Assembly: GCF_900142805.1 (NCBI RefSeq) | Contig: NZ_FRCF01000004.1 | Span: forward strand, 124,001-188,000 | Length of the DNA: 64,000 nt | From: Lacicoccus alkaliphilus DSM 16010 | GTDB lineage: Bacteria; Bacillota; Bacilli; Staphylococcales; Salinicoccaceae | Reading direction: 5' to 3' | Shown here: piece by piece, positions 41,120 to 48,373 of the stretch | How the letters are laid out: every line of letters starts with the position of its first letter | How positions within the stretch are numbered: position 1 is the first letter of the stretch | Translations under genes and position numbers: made by a program | The notes under the pieces: model-generated | What the model saw: the letters and a program-made list of their open reading frames with translations, nothing else | Told to the model about the DNA's origin: nothing | Database searches by the model: none

Positions 41120-42079
41120 ATGGCAAAAAAAGTGGTGGTCACAAGACAGATTAAAGATGAACATTTAAATCAGCTTAAAGAAAAATATGAAGTATTCATG
41201 TGGGACAGTGCAGGCGACCCGATGCCGAAGAAGAGGTTTCTGGAAGAGATGGAAGATGCCGATGCTGCCCTCACCATGCTCAGTGAAAAAGTGGATGCGG
41301 AAGTATTCGAAGCGGCAAAGGAGCTGAAGGTCGTCTCAAACCTTGCCGTCGGCTTCGATAATATCGATCTTGAAGCTGCAGAAAAAAATGACGTCATCAT
41401 CGCAAACACCCCGGACGTCCTGACGGAAACGACGGCGGAACTCGCTTTTACACTGATGCTGACTTCCGCGCGCCGAATCATCGAAGCGAACCGCGAGTTG
41501 GAAAGCGGGGACTGGACGGGCTGGAGCCCGTACCATATGGCAGGCACGGATGTATACGGCAAGACGGTCGGGATTTTCGGTATGGGCGCAATCGGCGCAG
41601 CATTCGCAAGGCGCCTGAAAGGTTTTGACTGCCGCGTCATCTACCACAACCGGAGTGAATCGAAGTATGCAGCCGACCTGGATGCAAAACTGGTCTCATT
41701 CGACGAACTGCTGGAACAGTCGGATTTCGTCCTGTGCGCCGCACCGCTCACTGAAGAGACGAAGTACAAGTTCGATCAGGAAGCATTCGGCAAAATGCAG
41801 GATCATGCGCACTTCATCAATATCGGCCGTGGGGCACACGTCGTCGAAACGGATTTGAAAAAAGCGGTGGAGACGGGTGACATCGCCGCCGCTGCCCTCG
41901 ATGTATATGACGGTGAGCCGATTTCAAAAGACCATCCGTTCATCGGCATGGACAATATGACGCTCCTCCCGCATATCGGCAGCGCATCCGTCGCCACCCG
42001 CGACGACATGGTGCAGCTGTGTGTGGACAACATCACTCACGTACTCGAAGGCAAAGCCCCGCTCACCCAGGTGAAATGA
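41120..42079 (+). CDS. D-2-hydroxyacid dehydrogenase (glyoxylate/hydroxypyruvate reductase-like)
   Basis: 319 residues with the 2-hydroxyacid dehydrogenase layout: NAD-binding GMGAIGAAFAR near 152-162, catalytic Arg in NIGRGAHV near 235, Glu in DVYDGEP near 262 and His in LLPHIGSAS near 282. NLAVGFDNID and TETTAELAFTLML are typical of glyoxylate/hydroxypyruvate reductases. It begins 1 bp after yutF, so is likely cotranscribed. Confidence 0.9.
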   Translation: MAKKVVVTRQIKDEHLNQLKEKYEVFMWDSAGDPMPKKRFLEEMEDADAALTMLSEKVDAEVFEAAKELKVVSNLAVGFDNIDLEAAEKNDVIIANTPDVLTETTAELAFTLMLTSARRIIEANRELESGDWTGWSPYHMAGTDVYGKTVGIFGMGAIGAAFARRLKGFDCRVIYHNRSESKYAADLDAKLVSFDELLEQSDFVLCAAPLTEETKYKFDQEAFGKMQDHAHFINIGRGAHVVETDLKKAVETGDIAAAALDVYDGEPISKDHPFIGMDNMTLLPHIGSASVATRDDMVQLCVDNITHVLEGKAPLTQVK

Positions 42080-42101
42080 ATTTTTTGAGGGAGAGATGAT
42101 C

Positions 42102-42419
42102 ATGGAAAAGAGTACAATCGGACCGGCACAGACTTTCAGCGAAGAAAGATTTACGAAAATGGATATCTTCAAAAGCAGAAACAGTTCGATGTTCATGCTC
42201 AATTTCAATCCCGGCCAGGCGATGAAGCCCCACGGCCACCCCGGGAAAGAATTGTATCTGCATGTTTTGGAAGGTCACGGGGCGCTCACGATTGATGACA
42301 GGATCGTTGAAGTCTCCGCAGGGGGCGTGGTTCATCTCGAAGCGGATGAGACCATCGGCTTCAAGAATGGTGATGACAGGACTTCCATATATGTCACGAT
42401 GAACAGGCTGAACGGATAA
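42102..42419 (+). CDS. Cupin-domain protein
   Basis: 105-residue single cupin barrel. Metal-ligand motif 1 is KPHGHPGKELYLHVLEG near residues 43-59 with two His and Glu; motif 2 is degenerate (GGVVHLEADE). Small stress or sensing proteins of this kind have no known substrate. GAGGGAG favours ATG 42102 over ATG 42096. Follows the dehydrogenase by 22 bp. Confidence 0.82.
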   Translation: MEKSTIGPAQTFSEERFTKMDIFKSRNSSMFMLNFNPGQAMKPHGHPGKELYLHVLEGHGALTIDDRIVEVSAGGVVHLEADETIGFKNGDDRTSIYVTMNRLNG

Positions 42420-42429
42420 GATTCCAGAC

Positions 42430-42486
42430 CCCATTGTTAACCTAAATATATTTTGGGTTAACAATGGGGCTTTTTCATGCTATGAT
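42430..42486 (+). promoter_or_regulatory. BirA operator and bioY promoter, also terminator of the cupin gene
   Basis: TTGTTAACC at 42434-42442 and GGTTAACAA at 42456-42464 form the classic biotin repressor site (TTGTTAAC-N15-GTTAACAA). The right half contains the -35 box TTAACA (42458-42463); with 17-bp spacing follows TATGAT at 42481-42486 (extended by TGC). The palindrome extends outward to CCCCATTG/CAATGGGG with a T run, so the same sequence can terminate the upstream transcript. Confidence 0.85.
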
Positions 42487-42513
42487 ATAAAAAAACATCA
42501 AGGAGGAATTTCA

Positions 42514-43056
42514 TTGAAAACCAAACATCTTGTATTCGTCGCCCTGTTTGCTGCACTGATTGCAGTCGGTGCCCAAATCCGTGTGCCGGTGGGTCCTGTG
42601 CCATTCACCCTTCAGATGCCCATGGTACTGCTGACGGCGCTTGTGCTGGGCTCAAAGCTCGGTGCACTATCCACTTTGGTCTACATGCTTGTGGGCCTGA
42701 TCGGTGTACCGGTATTTGCAGGGAGCGGGGGGATCGGAGCACTTCTGTCACCGAGCTTCGGTTTCGTCCTCGGCTTCATACCTGCTGCATACGTTGCCGG
42801 AATCGGGGTCAGGGAGGGGCAGCCTTTGTATCAGTCATTGGTCAATACATATTTGGCCCTGATCGTCACATTCATCTTCGGCATCTTATACTTCGTCTTC
42901 ATCATGAATGTCGTCATCGGCACCCCTGTGGGGGTCGTCGAAGCACTGATGGTGACTGTCGTGCCATTTGTCATCAAGGACCTCGTCGTCGGTACGTTGA
43001 CCGTGATGTTTGCGCGTGTCCTGAAAAACCGGGGGATCCTGCGGATTGCACATTGA
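42514..43056 (+). CDS. bioY: Biotin transporter BioY
   Basis: S component of the ECF biotin importer, 180 residues with about six hydrophobic segments. Conserved features are RVPVGPVPFTLQMPMVLL near 24-41 and the GGIGALLSPSFGFVLGFI stretch near 75-92. The BirA operator upstream independently supports biotin as substrate. Start is TTG 42514 with AAGGAGGAA upstream. The general ECF ATPases are not in the window. Confidence 0.95.
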   Translation: MKTKHLVFVALFAALIAVGAQIRVPVGPVPFTLQMPMVLLTALVLGSKLGALSTLVYMLVGLIGVPVFAGSGGIGALLSPSFGFVLGFIPAAYVAGIGVREGQPLYQSLVNTYLALIVTFIFGILYFVFIMNVVIGTPVGVVEALMVTVVPFVIKDLVVGTLTVMFARVLKNRGILRIAH

Positions 43057-43070
43057 ACGGACGGAGCTGG

Positions 43071-43370
43071 TCACATGCGCTGTTCAAGCCATATGACGAC
43101 CCGTTCCGGGTCCAATGTGCCATCAGCCGCGATTTCATCATTCACCGTGATGAGCGGGAAATGCAGATCGCCCTGGTCAAGCTGTTCTATAAGGTTATCA
43201 TCGTGATCGGTGAGATTTTCAGAGCATGCGGCATCTATATGGTTGAAGTGGAACGCATCGTTCGGGAACCTGCTGTTCAGGGACTTTTGCAGACGGCGGC
43301 ACATGTCACCGGCATCAGTCGGGTCCACTCCGCTGGTGTCATGGTCATAGACATTGATGACAAATTTCAT
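43071..43370 (-). CDS. yuzD: YuzD-like protein (DUF1462) lacking the CxxC motif
   Basis: 99-residue thioredoxin-fold protein of the YuzD family; NLTDHDDNLIEQLDQGDLHFP and PLITVNDEIAADG match staphylococcal homologues closely. In those, an N-terminal CxSC or CxxC follows the first strand, but here the position reads YDHDTSGVDP, with no cysteine. The remaining Cys residues are isolated. The protein therefore cannot act as a classical dithiol oxidoreductase. AGGAGG precedes ATG 43370. Confidence 0.82.
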   Translation of the reverse strand: MKFVINVYDHDTSGVDPTDAGDMCRRLQKSLNSRFPNDAFHFNHIDAACSENLTDHDDNLIEQLDQGDLHFPLITVNDEIAADGTLDPERVVIWLEQRM

Positions 43371-43467
43371 ACAAACATCCTCCTTTAAGATGATGGATTT
43401 TTACAGTGAAATCTATTATAATACATGTATAAAGAAATCTGTATCAGATGATTGGAGGAAATGACCA

Positions 43468-43710
43468 ATGGCAACAACACAAGATACGATGTATGAACAA
43501 GTCGAAGTGGTTATAGAGAAGTTACGCCCTTTCCTGCTGAGGGACGGCGGCGACTGTGAATTGGTGGATGTCGAGGACGGTATCGTCAAGCTGCGCCTGC
43601 TCGGTGCATGCGGTACATGCCCGAGTTCAACAATTACACTAAAAGCGGGTATTGAAAGAGCGATGCTCGAAGAAGTGCCAGGATTTGTTGAAGTCGAACA
43701 AGTATTTTAA
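43468..43710 (+). CDS. nfu: NifU-like Fe-S carrier (Nfu/YutI)
   Basis: 80-residue Nfu domain that carries Fe-S clusters from the SUF scaffold to client proteins. The cluster motif GACGTCPSS lies near residues 47-55. GGAGG precedes the ATG. TATAAT at 43417-43422 may be the promoter. Neighbouring yuzB and the A-type carrier further on make this an Fe-S maturation group. Confidence 0.94.
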   Translation: MATTQDTMYEQVEVVIEKLRPFLLRDGGDCELVDVEDGIVKLRLLGACGTCPSSTITLKAGIERAMLEEVPGFVEVEQVF

Positions 43711-43714
43711 ACTG

Positions 43715-43753
43715 ATCGTTGGGACTTGGAGTTCCAACGGTTTTTTATTTTGG
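43715..43753 (+). terminator. Terminator after nfu
   Basis: CGTTGG(GA)/(TT)CCAACG hairpin with TTTTTT tail. Confidence 0.75.
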
Positions 43754-43770
43754 AGGAAGGGGGAGCAGCG

Positions 43771-44034
43771 ATGTACCCGATGAATCTGGTGGAGTTTTGC
43801 AGTGCGAATATGCAAAAAGGCTCAAAGGAAGTCTATGAAAAGCTTGATGAAGATAACGATATCGATGTGCTGGATTATGAATGCACGAATAATTGCGGCA
43901 TATGCTCAAAGGCCATGTTTGCGATCGTCAACGGCCAGCTTGTCGGCGCACAGTCTGCTCCGGCACTTCTGGATAAGATTCATAAGCAGGTCGAGCGGCA
44001 GGGACAGGTGCAGGACGAATGGGATATTTTGTAA
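43771..44034 (+). CDS. yuzB: YuzB-like protein (DUF1450)
   Basis: 87-residue protein with four cysteines, in LVEFCSAN and YECTNNCGICSKA, typical of DUF1450/YuzB. Function unknown; the Cys pattern and neighbours suggest metal or Fe-S binding. GGGGGAG precedes ATG 43771. It sits between nfu and the A-type carrier as in related genomes. Confidence 0.85.
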   Translation: MYPMNLVEFCSANMQKGSKEVYEKLDEDNDIDVLDYECTNNCGICSKAMFAIVNGQLVGAQSAPALLDKIHKQVERQGQVQDEWDIL

Positions 44035-44096
44035 AGTCGGAAAGTTTGAGGTATAAAATATCTTCTTATATAATGGAGAAGACGGAGGATGATAAT

Positions 44097-44456
44097 ATGA
44101 CTCAGATCGAACTTACGGAAAGTGCAGCATACGAAGTCAAGGATATGCTGGAGAAAAACGACATGCCTGATGGTTACCTGAGGTTCAAAGTGGAAGGCGG
44201 CGGCTGTACGGGCCTGACCTACGGTATGGCTGCGGAATTTGAAAAATCGGACCGTGATGAAATATATGAATTCCACGGCGTCAAAGTGCTGGTGGACAAG
44301 TATGATGCACCGGTGATCAACGGGACGGTCATCGATTTCAAACAGTCCCTCATGGGCGGCGGATTCACTATAGATAATCCGAATGCCTCCCTGTCATGCG
44401 GCTGTGGTGCTTCGTTCCGGACGAAGACCAATGCGGGTGCCCCGGAAGATTGTTAA
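44097..44456 (+). CDS. yutM: A-type Fe-S carrier (HesB/IscA, YutM-like)
   Basis: 119-residue A-type carrier protein; the three cluster cysteines are in GGGCTGLTYG near residue 36 and LSCGCGASF near 101-103. ATG 44097 has GGAGG eight bases upstream. It lies about 60 bp after yuzB. Delivers 2Fe-2S or 4Fe-4S clusters in family members. Confidence 0.93.
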   Translation: MTQIELTESAAYEVKDMLEKNDMPDGYLRFKVEGGGCTGLTYGMAAEFEKSDRDEIYEFHGVKVLVDKYDAPVINGTVIDFKQSLMGGGFTIDNPNASLSCGCGASFRTKTNAGAPEDC

Positions 44457-44473
44457 AGAATTATCAAAAAGCC

Positions 44474-44541
44474 TTGAAATATTTCAACTGAATCGCTAAT
44501 ATTAATGATGATATTGATATTGGCGGTCTTATTTATATAAA
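44474..44541 (+). promoter_or_regulatory. Putative ndh promoter with upstream palindrome
   Basis: TTGATA at 44514-44519 and TATAAA at 44536-44541 (16 bp). A perfect 14-bp palindrome TTGAAATATTTCAA lies at 44474-44487; its core TGAAATATTTCA matches the centre of Rex sites, but the flanking TTG/CAA spacing does not. Confidence 0.5.
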
Positions 44542-44587
44542 GGAAATTCATTGTTATTCAATTTAAGAGGAAAAGGTGACTATTATT

Positions 44588-45799
44588 ATGAGTTTCGAGA
44601 GAAAGAAGATTCTTGTGCTCGGCGCCGGGTATGCCGGATTGACGACTGTGACCGGATTACAGAAAAAACTTGGCTTTCAGGATGCAGACATCACACTGAT
44701 CAATAAGAATGAGTACCATTACGAATCGACATGGCTGCATCAGGTCGCAGCGGGGACGATTCACTGGGAAGAAGCTACATATCCCATCACTAAAGTGGTC
44801 AATACCCAGAAGGTCAGGTTTGTTCCTGCTGAAGTGACGGCAATCCACCGCGACGCGCAGCGTGTTGAAACGAATCAGGGCGAATTTGAGTATGATATTC
44901 TTGTCGTTGCACTCGGCTTCGAAAGTGAATCTTTCGGAATCGAAGGCATGGATCGTTATGCCCACACAATCACAGACCCGCAGACTTCCCTGGCTGCAAG
45001 GCAGGAAATCGAACGGAACTTTGCCAACTACAAAACATCCGGCGATCAGCGCGACATTTCAATCCTGGTGGGTGGTGCCGGGTTCACCGGTGTCGAGTTC
45101 CTGGGTGAGCTGATCGAAAGTATCCCGGATCTCGCAAAACAGTACAATATTGATTATGACGATGTTAAAATCACTTGTGTTGAAGCGGCACCGTCCATGC
45201 TGCCGATGTTCAGCGACGAATTGACCCAGTATGCGGTTGATTTCCTTGAAAGCAAAGGTGTCGAGTTTAAAATCGGCACACCGATTGTCGCTGCAAATGA
45301 AAAAGGTTTTGTAGTGAAGGAGAACGATGAGGAAACCCAGCTTGAAGCGGCCAGTGTCATCTGGACTGCGGGCGTCCGCGGCAACAGCCTGATGGAAGAG
45401 TCGTTTGAAGGCGTCAAACGCGGTCGCATCATCACCAAACCTGATTTGACCATAGAAGGCTACGACAACATTTTTGTCATTGGTGATGTGGCAGCGGTCA
45501 TGAATGGGGAGGGCGAAGACGCTAGACCTTATCCGACGACTGCACAAATTGCCATGCAGCTGGGTGATCATGTTGCAGAAAGCATCAAGAATAAATTGAA
45601 TGGCGATAAGATGCGTGCATTCACTTTTGACGATAAAGGGACCGTTTGTTCACTCGGGTCTGAAGAAGGCATCGGTGTGGTATTCGGCCGTGAAGTCAAA
45701 GGCAGACGGGCGGCATTCCTAAAGCGCGTCATCGATACGAGAGCCGTATTCAAAGTCGGCGGTCCGTTCTTAGCTTACTCTAAAGGTAAATTTCTATAA
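44588..45799 (+). CDS. ndh: NADH dehydrogenase, type II (YumB-like)
   Basis: Single-subunit flavoprotein that passes electrons from NADH to menaquinone without pumping protons. 403 residues with FAD-binding GAGYAGL near 11-17, NADH-binding [14 protein letters not shown] near 160-173 and the second FAD segment VIGDVAAV near 295. The order ndh-yuiB-pepA is that of Bacillus yumB-yuiB-yuiE. ATG 44588 is favoured by AAAAGGTG; GTG 44576 is possible. Confidence 0.93.
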   Translation: MSFERKKILVLGAGYAGLTTVTGLQKKLGFQDADITLINKNEYHYESTWLHQVAAGTIHWEEATYPITKVVNTQKVRFVPAEVTAIHRDAQRVETNQGEFEYDILVVALGFESESFGIEGMDRYAHTITDPQTSLAARQEIERNFANYKTSGDQRDISILVGGAGFTGVEFLGELIESIPDLAKQYNIDYDDVKITCVEAAPSMLPMFSDELTQYAVDFLESKGVEFKIGTPIVAANEKGFVVKENDEETQLEAASVIWTAGVRGNSLMEESFEGVKRGRIITKPDLTIEGYDNIFVIGDVAAVMNGEGEDARPYPTTAQIAMQLGDHVAESIKNKLNGDKMRAFTFDDKGTVCSLGSEEGIGVVFGREVKGRRAAFLKRVIDTRAVFKVGGPFLAYSKGKFL

Positions 45800-45810
45800 A
45801 AAGTGACGAA

Positions 45811-45848
45811 CAGGCATGGGCGAGTTTCTTGCCCATGCCTGTTTTTTG
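45811..45848 (+). terminator. Terminator after ndh
   Basis: CAGGCATGGGC/GCCCATGCCTG hairpin plus six T residues; the ribosome site of the next gene lies directly behind it, so read-through or a nearby start must serve yuiB. Confidence 0.85.
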
Positions 45849-45862
45849 GAGGTTCAAAACTA

Positions 45863-46183
45863 GTGGCAACTATAATACAACTGGTCATTTCCATGATTTT
45901 ATTCTTCGTGCTGTTCTACGGCATCAGCTTTATAATCAATATGATATTGAAAGTGACCTGGCTGATGGTCTTCGTATATCCCGTGATCATCATCCTGATG
46001 ATGGACGGCATATCAACCTTCCAGTATTTCACCCGGCCGGGCGAATCGTTCCAGGCAGCTTACGACGGCCTGGCAGGACTCTCTTTACCGGATGTACTGA
46101 TGCTCGGAAGCGGCTTTGCCGGAGTGGTGCTGGCAGGAGTGACGATACGTTATTTGAGGAATGCCGGTTATAAAATGTTCTAA
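45863..46183 (+). CDS. yuiB: YuiB-like membrane protein
   Basis: 106 residues with two N-terminal hydrophobic segments (about 3-25 and 28-45) and one near the C-terminus (about 75-95). Similar in start and layout to Bacillus YuiB, function unknown. Start GTG 45863 with GGAGG ten bases upstream. Ends 13 bp before pepA. Confidence 0.75.
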   Translation: MATIIQLVISMILFFVLFYGISFIINMILKVTWLMVFVYPVIIILMMDGISTFQYFTRPGESFQAAYDGLAGLSLPDVLMLGSGFAGVVLAGVTIRYLRNAGYKMF

Positions 46184-46196
46184 GGGGAGAAATGTA

Positions 46197-47678
46197 ATGA
46201 ATATCAGGTTTCAGGAAAAGTATGAGGCTTCAAAGGAGCCGATCATAATAGGGTTGCCGGAACATCCGGAGGCTCTGCCCAATTTCGATGAAGTCGATTC
46301 TTTATTGAACGGCGTGTTTCTCGAACTTGTTGATGAAAGGGTTTTGTCTGCAAAGTTCGGGGAAATCACCTCTACAGGCGTGACGATCCAGAGGGAAGTG
46401 AAGAAAGTGATTGCGATCGGTCTCGGAGACACCGGGAAGCTCACGGGCGACCGGATACATAAGGCCTTCGGCAGTCTCTTCCAGCATTTGAAAGATCAAG
46501 AAGCAACGGCCGCTTCGCTGATGTTTGAAACGTTCAATCATGATATCGGGACGGCAGCCGAAGCGCTCGGCTACATGTCCAATGTCAGCGTATTTGAATA
46601 CACGGGGAAGAAACAGCAGGAAGAAAATCCGTTTCTCTCAGACTTTGCCCTGACCATCATATCCAAAAAACCGATCGAGGAACATGTCATATACGGGCGC
46701 AGGATTGGGGAAAGCGTGAATTTTGCAAGGCGGTTTTCGGAGACGCCTCCGAATTACATGACACCGGAAATCATGACAGAAGAGATTTCTGCGGCCTTCA
46801 AAGGAAAAAAGCATGTCAATATCGATATTAAAGACGAATTTGATTTAGATGATGAAGGTTATGGCCTGATCACCGCCGTCGGCAAGGGATCCGTCAATAA
46901 GCCGCGTCTCGTCACGATAGAGTACCGCCATCCGGATGCTTATGACGTCAAGCCTGTGGCGCTTGTCGGAAAAGGCATCACTTATGATTCCGGAGGCTAT
47001 TCCATAAAGGGAAAGACGGGCATGCCCGGGATGAAATATGATTTGAGCGGTGCGGCCAACGTCACGGGGATGATGCACGGCATCGTGGCACTTGAACTGC
47101 CTGTGCATGTCGTGGCGACCATTGCGCTTGCGGAAAATATGATCAATGGCGATGCCATGAAACCGGACGATGTCTTCACTTCACTCAGCGGCCAGACCGT
47201 GGAAGTGAAGAACACTGATGCAGAAGGCAGGCTGGTCCTCGGTGATGCAGTATTTCATGCCTCCCAGTACTCGCCGCGTGTCATTATGGATTTCGCCACC
47301 CTGACAGGGGCTGTGATTGCAGCGATCGGCGATGAACGCACAGGCGTGTTCACGAATAAGGAAGAGGATATTACGGCACCGATCATAAACTTGGCGGCAG
47401 AAGTGGGTGAGCGGCTCTGGAGGCTCCCTCTCGATGATATAGAAGAGCGCAAGGTGAAATCGTCGACGGTTGCAGACTTGACCAACCATGTCGAAAAACC
47501 GGGGCGGGCCTCATTTGCGGCCTGCTTCATCAGGCAGTTCGCGAATGGCAGCCCATGGATCCACTTTGATATAGCCGGCACCGCGACCCGCTCGAAAGGG
47601 AATGAATATGGGCCGAAAGGGGCGACCGGCGTCCTCATCCGATCTGTGGTCAAAGCTGTGGAGCGTGATCTGATATGA
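46197..47678 (+). CDS. pepA: Leucyl aminopeptidase (M17)
   Basis: Hexameric Zn/Mn aminopeptidase of the cytosol; releases N-terminal residues from peptides. 493 residues; metal and catalytic residues are in LVGKGITYDSGGYSIK near 260-275 and NTDAEGRLVLGDA near 338-350, the M17 signature. AGGGGAG favours ATG 46197. It overlaps the thioesterase gene by 4 bp (ATGA). Confidence 0.95.
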   Translation: MNIRFQEKYEASKEPIIIGLPEHPEALPNFDEVDSLLNGVFLELVDERVLSAKFGEITSTGVTIQREVKKVIAIGLGDTGKLTGDRIHKAFGSLFQHLKDQEATAASLMFETFNHDIGTAAEALGYMSNVSVFEYTGKKQQEENPFLSDFALTIISKKPIEEHVIYGRRIGESVNFARRFSETPPNYMTPEIMTEEISAAFKGKKHVNIDIKDEFDLDDEGYGLITAVGKGSVNKPRLVTIEYRHPDAYDVKPVALVGKGITYDSGGYSIKGKTGMPGMKYDLSGAANVTGMMHGIVALELPVHVVATIALAENMINGDAMKPDDVFTSLSGQTVEVKNTDAEGRLVLGDAVFHASQYSPRVIMDFATLTGAVIAAIGDERTGVFTNKEEDITAPIINLAAEVGERLWRLPLDDIEERKVKSSTVADLTNHVEKPGRASFAACFIRQFANGSPWIHFDIAGTATRSKGNEYGPKGATGVLIRSVVKAVERDLI

Positions 47679-48061
47679 CCGGTAAAGCACCTTCGAACCT
47701 GTTGGAATTCTTGGACATTGAAGTGGTTGAGGCGTCCCCGGGGCATATGGTGATGTCCATGCCGATCACTCCCAAAGTCCACCAGACGAAAGGTTTCATA
47801 CACGGCGGGGCAAATGTGGTGCTGGCGGAAACAGCAGCTTCCGTCGGCGCGTCAAGGCTGATAGGAGAAGATGAAATCACCTTCGGTATGGAAATCAATG
47901 CGAATCATCTCAGGACAGTGAGTGACGGCATGATTTATGCGAAGGCGAGGATGCGCCACAGGGGTAAAAGTACGCAGGTCTGGGAAATAGATATCACAGA
48001 TGAGGATGATAACCTGACATGCGTTTCAAGGTGTACGATGGCCGTCAAAAAGAAAAGATGA
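47675..48061 (+). CDS. Hotdog-fold thioesterase (PaaI/YuxO type)
   Basis: 128-residue hotdog protein with HGGANVVLAETAAS near residues 49-62, carrying the catalytic Glu of the PaaI/4HBT-II group. Bacillus YuxO and related MenI proteins hydrolyse 1,4-dihydroxynaphthoyl-CoA in menaquinone synthesis; that role is plausible here but unproven. Coupled to pepA by a 4-bp overlap. Confidence 0.85.
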   Translation: MTGKAPSNLLEFLDIEVVEASPGHMVMSMPITPKVHQTKGFIHGGANVVLAETAASVGASRLIGEDEITFGMEINANHLRTVSDGMIYAKARMRHRGKSTQVWEIDITDEDDNLTCVSRCTMAVKKKR

Positions 48062-48155
48062 TTGGGTCATGCTGCTTATTAAAAGAAAATCGGACATACA
48101 AAGTGTGGTAATACACTAATATTTGAGCTTCCGGTGTACAAATCACAGCTGTTTT

Positions 48156-48373
48156 TGTTATGATTGTTTTTGTAGAAAATTTATCATCGCGTTTTTCGTG
48201 ATGATAACTGAAAATTCGTAATGACATCCATATTGGGAATTTATAGTGAAATCCGGAGGAGTCTGTCACCAAGGCATAACTATGTCTTTTTTGACGCGGG
48301 CTCCTTTTTTATTTGGAATGGTCAATAAAGGTCAAAAGAAATTATCATTATCAGAAATGTTGGGGGAACAGAG
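48156..48373 (+). promoter_or_regulatory. Structured leader of the mnh1 operon
   Basis: An extended -10 TGT-TATGAT ends at 48164. The following ~200-base leader holds a hairpin TTATCATCGCG/CGTGATGATAA near 48180-48208 and then GGAG...GTCA paired with TGAC...CTCC, enclosing a small GGCATA/TATGTC hairpin, followed by seven T residues near 48301-48308. The second structure looks like an intrinsic terminator upstream of mnhA1. I do not recognise the class. Confidence 0.5.

Noticed and set aside
42430-42476. Plain intrinsic terminator only
   Set aside because: The inner sequence matches the BirA operator too well and overlaps the bioY -35 box; kept as a dual element.
43057-43388. Plus-strand open frame of 111 codons after bioY
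   Set aside because: Antisense to yuzD, which is well supported by homology and ribosome site.
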